A DNA stretch of 64,000 nucleotides from Lepidurus packardi. Its lineage: Eukaryota > Arthropoda > Branchiopoda > Notostraca > Triopsidae. Under the pieces are notes generated by a model. It worked only from the letters and a program-made list of their open reading frames with translations. It was not told where the DNA came from and ran no database searches. The position numbers and the translations under genes are program-made. Shown here piece after piece: positions 59,301 through 64,000 of the stretch. The stretch lies in assembly GCA_023053545.1 (NCBI GenBank), contig JAKZAN010000006.1, forward strand, positions 4,345,001 through 4,409,000, in the 5' to 3' direction. Position 1 is the stretch's first letter, and each line of letters opens with the position of its first letter.

Positions 59301-62300
59301 ATTCTCCACTTTTTCCTTGAAAGTCAACATCCGTGTACGTAATATTGGAAGAAAAATCATTTTAAATGTAATTTAACTAGTTTAAAACGTCTTTAAGTCA
59401 TTTAAACCAGTATTTGAAATGAAGTAACTTCCAAAGTCACGAAGTATATGAAGTATGTGAAGTATACGAAGTGAAGTCAATTTAAAGTGAGTTTATTTGA
59501 ATTCTAATGTAAATTTAATGTTTGAATCAAAGTGGGATAGCAGGTTAAGGATAGAATGGTTAGAGTGAAGTTATTGGGTGATTAATCGTGAAAGTCAAGT
59601 GATTTTAGGCGTCCAATTTAAAGTGAACGTAGTTAAATGTGATGTGTCAAGTGACGTTGACAAAGATGGGGAAGGTGGGGGAAAGATGGTATCGCCAAAG
59701 TAAAAGCGGAGGACAATGAAAAAGAAGAAAGACAAGAATTATTAGCAGTTGGAAGGTTTACATGCTTGCGCGGGATGGTCTCACTTTGGGAATGCTTGAG
59801 CCGTGTTTAGTCCTTCGGCTTCGGCGTAGCGCAAAGGGGACAGACGCTGCGGGATTGCGTGCATGGTCTCCACAAGCCTAACGTACCAGCAGGAGGTCAT
59901 GGGCGCCTTGGCTTCGGGACTCTAGTCGCGGTGCGCGCGGCACAGCACAGCGGCTGCGGCAAACACAGCCATCGAACGATTTTCTCGCCCTATACCCCAC
60001 AAGCCTATATATACGTATCATGTGCGTCTCTAGGGCGAAGCTTGTCCAAGAGTCCACCGTCCCGTGCAAATCCCGCGGGATTTGTTCGAAACTACGGGGG
60101 AAAGGAAGACCGAAATACGTATATGCACACACGTTTCCCCTGTGGTGCGTGAATCGCGTGAGCGTGAGAGGGGAATCGTAAGTTTCAGGGAGGTTTTTAT
60201 AGGCTTTGCACCGAGCGGGAGGTTAGAAAGAAGAGAGGGGTCTTACTTACTAATGCACACACCACAGCGCATATGTGGCTCCACCCCCTCTTCATCGATA
60301 CCAACAATCCATAATCCCCATCCCTTCAAAAAACAGCTTCGACTTTTGACACAATGGGTATCAATTTCTATTCTCCTTAAATGCATTGCAAAAGCTTTAA
60401 ACTTGTACAGTACTTTGGGGGCAAAAAGTACTGTACTGTTCTGTACTGTAATTCCAAGCTACCGAACGAAGTCAAACGAAGCCGGACTAATGCGACGAGT
60501 CCGGCCAATAGCCGAATTGGTTGGAGTGCCATTGATGCTGCAATAATGAATCCTGAAGTTCAGTTCATCCTGAATCCTGAAGTTCAGTATTCATTATTGT
60601 AGCATGAATCGTTGTTGCAGCACTCAACCAATGCGGTATTGCCTGAACTTGTCGCATTAGTCCGGAAAGTTTAGTGTTCATTCTTGTAGCACGGCAGCGT
60701 TGGGGGTAAGGCAGGCCGGAGTAGCACTACGAGTCTCGGCTTGACTTAAGGGGAAACTTCGGCAGTTGGGATACCTTAGATTAGAGGATACATTCGGTGT
60801 CGGTGTCGGTCTTGGAGCGTAAAAGGGACTCTTTTCTGGGGGAGTGTGTTCGCTAAGACGCTCATCTCACGCTCGCGTACGCGTGTTATGCGCTCCGGGA
60901 TGTCTGGCTTTGGAGAACGGCGATGATTTTCTTGAGGGTTCGCACTAGATTATCAACGCCAGATTGCTGATGCCGACAAGAGAGCTTGGACACTTTTCAA
61001 AAACAGAATAGCTCGCGCTGCGCCGATGCATCACTGATTCTCTCTCTATGAATTGGGTGGAGTGTGAGTGTCACACACTCCGCGTACATGTACGTGTTAG
61101 AAACACACCTGGACTCGATGGAGTCCACCGTTTTAGAGGGTTAAAGAAGAAAAAAAAGTTCAAAAGCAGCTGCTCCAACACTTAAATTGGAGGCCCAGGC
61201 AAGCTTTTAACCCCTCTGTGTGAGTATGTGTGTATGTCTATGTACAGTATGATTTGGGCCCGAAAGTGGAGTGGACTTGGGGGGACTACGACTACTGGAC
61301 AGACAAACTCTTGGCCGGTGTACAAATAGACGCAGTATAAGCGCATCCCTTTGTTCTTACGCCTCATTGACTAAACGGCTTAAGCGCCTTTCGGGGACTA
61401 CAACGAGTAGCGGAATAGCGTTTGCCAGAGATTTTCTGTCCCTGTTTAGAGCCCAAGTCCTGTGAGTAACAATAGCTTGGGAAAAACAAAAAAACAGTTA
61501 GATTTCAAGCATTTTTTGTTATTTATCGCTTCTTTATGGTCCGCGTAAAAGGAATCGAGCTTATTTTAAACGTGTTTTTATTGTAATTAAGCGTCTTAAA
61601 CGGATTTCACTGTAATGAAATTTCTATTTTTTTTTGGTTTTTAATTTTCTTTTGTTTGGAGTTTATTTTATTTGAATGGTTTTTAAATGACATTGAAACG
61701 GAGGAAATTGAATCAAAGGGGCAATTGGCGGTGCTGGAGTGAAAGGTTTTGATCACTGATGAATGTCGTTATGGGAAGGTGGGAAGAGGGGGGTCTTGGT
61801 AAAATGCTGATCCGATTGTTTTTGAAAGCACTTTTGGCTAATGATTGTGTGTTGGGTGTACTTCTATCTTTCGTTTTCTTGTATTTGACAGACAAATGTT
61901 CCCCCAAATGAAATTTCGCGTTTCCGGTTTGGACCCCAAATCCAAGTACATCCTCTTGTTAGACATCGTGGCAGCCGATGATTACCGCTACAAATTCCAT
62001 AATAGGTATGATTTTTAACTTAAGCCCTCTTTCTTCGCCCTTTCCAAACCTGGTTACTTGCTCAGATCAAAAGTATAGACTCCGAACGAGCCAAAACACA
62101 GGTTTTCGGGGCGAAAAATGAGGGTTATTGGGTCGGGTTTGACCCTATTTGCTTTTGAAAAGGTTGTGACTCGTTACAAACATGGCATTTCTTGATTCGG
62201 TTGGAATTCTTGTACTTAGTCGGTGGATGGTCGCCGGTAAAGCTGATCCTGAAATGCCCAAGCGAATGTACATCCATCCCGATAGTCCGTCAACGGGTGA

Positions 62301-62373
62301 GCAATGGATGCAGAAAGTCGTCTCATTCCACAAACTCAAGCTCACCAACAACATCTCGGACAAACACGGCTTT
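56323..62373 (+). CDS. omb: Tbx2/3-class T-box factor (optomotor-blind/bifid), 5' part
   Basis: Exons in the window are 56323-56810, 61892-62005 and 62220-62373, encoding the first 252 residues; the gene runs past the right edge. The N-terminus MRFDIQE and [20 protein letters not shown] match insect omb, whose protein begins in the same way. Alanine tracts follow at about residues 50-57 and 112-119. [20 protein letters not shown] starts the T-box at about 134-138. The remaining exons continue it with [39 protein letters not shown] and [16 protein letters not shown]. Exon 3 ends in phase 0 just before the TILNS-type segment expected next. About 115 of some 180 T-box residues are present. Family members are nuclear repressors that pattern appendages and optic lobe and bind TCACACCT-type sites. 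Intron 1 is 5081 bp, intron 2 is 214 bp. The ATG at 56323 was preferred over an upstream in-frame ATG because of homology. Confidence 0.95.
56882..57054 (+). repeat. Intronic direct repeat, copy 1 (omb intron 1)
   Basis: ACAAGGATCGGTGATTGGTC begins a stretch shared with 58350-58533. Common blocks include GACAATTTTCTCATTTCCT, ATGGATTGGATT-like text, CTAGACTAAAAAG and TCTGGACCTTTTTT. A related flank (GCCTCCTCCTTA / GCTTCCTCAATA) precedes both. Confidence 0.8.
57165..57245 (+). repeat. Intronic GC-rich duplicate, copy 1
   Basis: GCGTTTTTGCGGAATGAGCC through TTTTTGCTGCCACGGCGCCG resembles 57449-57520 (GCGGTTTTGCAGAACGAGCC through TTTTTGCTGCCACGGCGCCA). The segments are more GC-rich than the rest of the intron. 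Confidence 0.7.
57449..57520 (+). repeat. Intronic GC-rich duplicate, copy 2
   Basis: Partner of 57165-57245, about 285 bp downstream. Short frames run through both but differ in length and ending, so coding is unlikely. Confidence 0.7.
58350..58533 (+). repeat. Intronic direct repeat, copy 2 (omb intron 1)
   Basis: Partner of 56882-57054, about 1.47 kb away. It carries a small insertion (GAAGTAGACTTTGCATGAAT region) relative to copy 1. Two TTCATTGTTG words (58279, 58329) lie directly upstream. Confidence 0.8.
58534..60400. other. Rest of omb intron 1, no gene recognised
   Basis: Contains a G19 tract at 58936-58954 and degenerate AAGTA(T/C)(G/A)(T/A)GAAGT words near 59440-59475. The 97- and 160-residue frames at 59859 and 60064 show no motif. 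Nothing functional can be assigned. Confidence 0.4.
60482..60665. mobile_element. Imperfect inverted-repeat element in omb intron 1
   Basis: The left arm CCGGACTAATGCGACGAGTC (60482) is inverted at the right end ACTTGTCGCATTAGTCCGG (ending near 60664). Inner blocks also pair (ATTGGTTGGAGTGC with GCACTCAACCAAT; CAATAATGAA with TTCATTATTG). The centre holds two TGAATCCTGAAGTTCAGT-like direct repeats. Two GTACTGTAC-type words (60405, 60428) lie just upstream. Confidence 0.65.
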
Positions 62374-64000
62374 GTAAGTATCCCAAAATCTTTAATGTTC
62401 TATATTTTCTCTTCGAATTCCGTTCTAGCAATGTTTCAGTACATCTCAACACCCGTTTTCCATGTCAAACAGTTGCGGATTCTAATTTTCAAACATTCAA
62501 GCTCAAGACTCCCATCCTTTCCTCCAATTTAACGTTCAAACGTATAGAGTTGCATGACTGCCACACGAGGGTATTACTTTCTTATTGATTTTAATTACTT
62601 TCTATTTTTTAAATTTTTTTTAGTTACCTTTCCCAATTACATAAGACAGGAGGGCATCAATATCCCACTTCTCTCTTTTTTCTTTTTTTAAGGCCAGAGT
62701 AGAGACTTGCACATTGGAAAGGGTTAAAAAATAGTTTCAATGGGCGTAAATTAAGGAGGAATTTGGTTACCACAGGTAAGTTTCACCAAAGTATGTGTTG
62801 GCAGTCATGTGTGGCAAGGCGCAGGCGTTATGGGTAAGGGGGGGGGGGGTGGTATGGGCCAAGAATAAGTAAAGGACTGTTTTTGAGCGAGTGAGAGAAC
62901 GTTCCAACGTTGTCATTTGCATAGAAGGTAGTAATTAGGGGTTTTGTAACTTCCGGCTGCTCGGGTTTGTGTCTGCCAAGCTGGTTAACGAGTGCGAGCT
63001 CTACCTGAGGCTTCACACCCTTGCCCATAATAGCCTTGACGCTCCAAAGTGGCTTTTCTGCTGTATCTTTGAGACCTATATGCGTCTAGATACTGATACC
63101 TTGGAAAAACTTTTTCATTTTGCCCCTCAAACTTGGACATATTGGGCTGAGCTAGTTAAAAAGGGGATTCTATGGTGTGTGCGGAGTACCGTGTTCATCA
63201 GGGGGGTGGTATGTTAATGAATATGCATAAAAAGGAGAGAAAAAGTCCCAAGCCATGAATTTCCGGCCCTTGCTTCCATTGCATTGACTGCTGTTTGGTT
63301 GTTAAGCCTCATTTGCATAGCCTGTATTGGAAAAAGCACCCAAGAATCTAAAATAATAAAACCATTTTTTTTTAAACATGGAGAAATTAAGGGAGATGGA
63401 AGAATGGAAGCTTAAGTATGGAAGAAGAAGGAACGCTTGATTTTAAAAAAAATCTTTCGGTTGGCGGAACGAACACTAGACGAGACAGAAAACGGGCCAA
63501 TTTATGATCTTTTTCACCAAGAGATTAGCTTTGGGGAGTTACATGCTTATTATAATGTGATAGATATTCTCCTGTTGTCAATTGTAAAAAGGCAGAACAT
63601 CTGTAGTGCGTCCTTGTTATTGTTTTATTTGTATTTTCTTTTTGTTTTGCGGGGTAATAATATGAATACCGTTTTGCTAACTAATGTTTTACCCCTCTTT
63701 CCATGTCCTGTTATCGCGGCCTATTCGACATCCTGCTTTCCTGATCACACAGACGGAGGTAGGGACTTTTTTCGACCGTTTTTACTTGTCTACTTTTCTT
63801 ACACGTCTGAGCGTTTTCCGTATGGTAAGAGGGAATTATGGTAACACGAAGAACCAACAACAGGACACGAAGAATCAAACGTGATTGGGTACAGCTTTTG
63901 GCATTGTCGGATGGTTTCTTTCGAATCAGGTCTTGGATCTTGTGTTCACACTTTCTTCTTCTTCTGTGGGGAGTTTTGAAAGAGTTTAGGACTAAAACGC
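62374..64000 (+). other. Start of omb intron 3
   Basis: The donor TTT|GTAAGT is clear and no further T-box exon is seen before the window ends. There is a G12 tract at 62838. The 135-residue open frame at 63437-63844 has no recognisable domain. Confidence 0.6.

Noticed and set aside
63437-63844. 135-codon frame in omb intron 3
   Set aside because: Hydrophobic, AT-rich, with no recognisable family; no acceptor/donor phase match to the T-box exons.

Overview
The window is animal nuclear DNA, almost certainly arthropod and most likely a branchiopod crustacean such as Daphnia. This is an inference from four things: intron-split genes with many 50-70 bp introns, TATA/TCAGT-type core promoters, the particular orthologues present, and moderate AT richness with abundant simple repeats. 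Bacterial features (operons, ribosome binding sites, CRISPR) are absent.

Layout. Five genes can be supported. (1) 982-2001, minus strand: an intronless neurogenin-family bHLH gene (tap). (2) 8545-9968, plus: a complete seven-exon cathepsin L-like cysteine protease with a TATA/initiator promoter. (3) 10627-16990, plus: a complete Srrm2/3/4-type SR-related splicing factor. It has the SRRM2 N-terminus and cwf21 domain at one end and, at the other, the eMIC sequence that drives neuronal microexon inclusion. (4) 18290-18727, plus: SMIM14, a small ER membrane protein, with an upstream noncoding exon. (5) 56323 to the right edge, plus: the first three coding exons of a Tbx2/3-class T-box gene (optomotor-blind/bifid), which runs out of the window.

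Genes 3 and 4 are packed tightly, with a poly(A) signal at 17533 and the next 5' exon at about 17685. By contrast, about 37.6 kb between SMIM14 and the T-box gene, and about 6.5 kb between tap and the protease, contain no convincing gene. The long gap is rich in repeats: hairpin MITE-like elements, a TIR element, minisatellites, tandem duplications, poly(C)/poly(G) tracts and over-represented short words. This suits a regulatory gene desert beside a developmental T-box gene, but no enhancer can be proved from sequence alone.

No prokaryote-style or wholly new gene system was found. The most interesting signals are as follows. The eMIC domain is split by a terminal intron whose retention ends the protein one residue past the splice site. 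A 306-nt open cassette exon with matching phases sits in the same gene, and a possible internal promoter lies just before its RS-rich exon. A duplicated hairpin transposon has an apparent empty site 0.5 kb away. The decamer TTCATTGTTG/CAACAATGAA, which contains a SOX-like core, occurs 18 times where well under one copy is expected.
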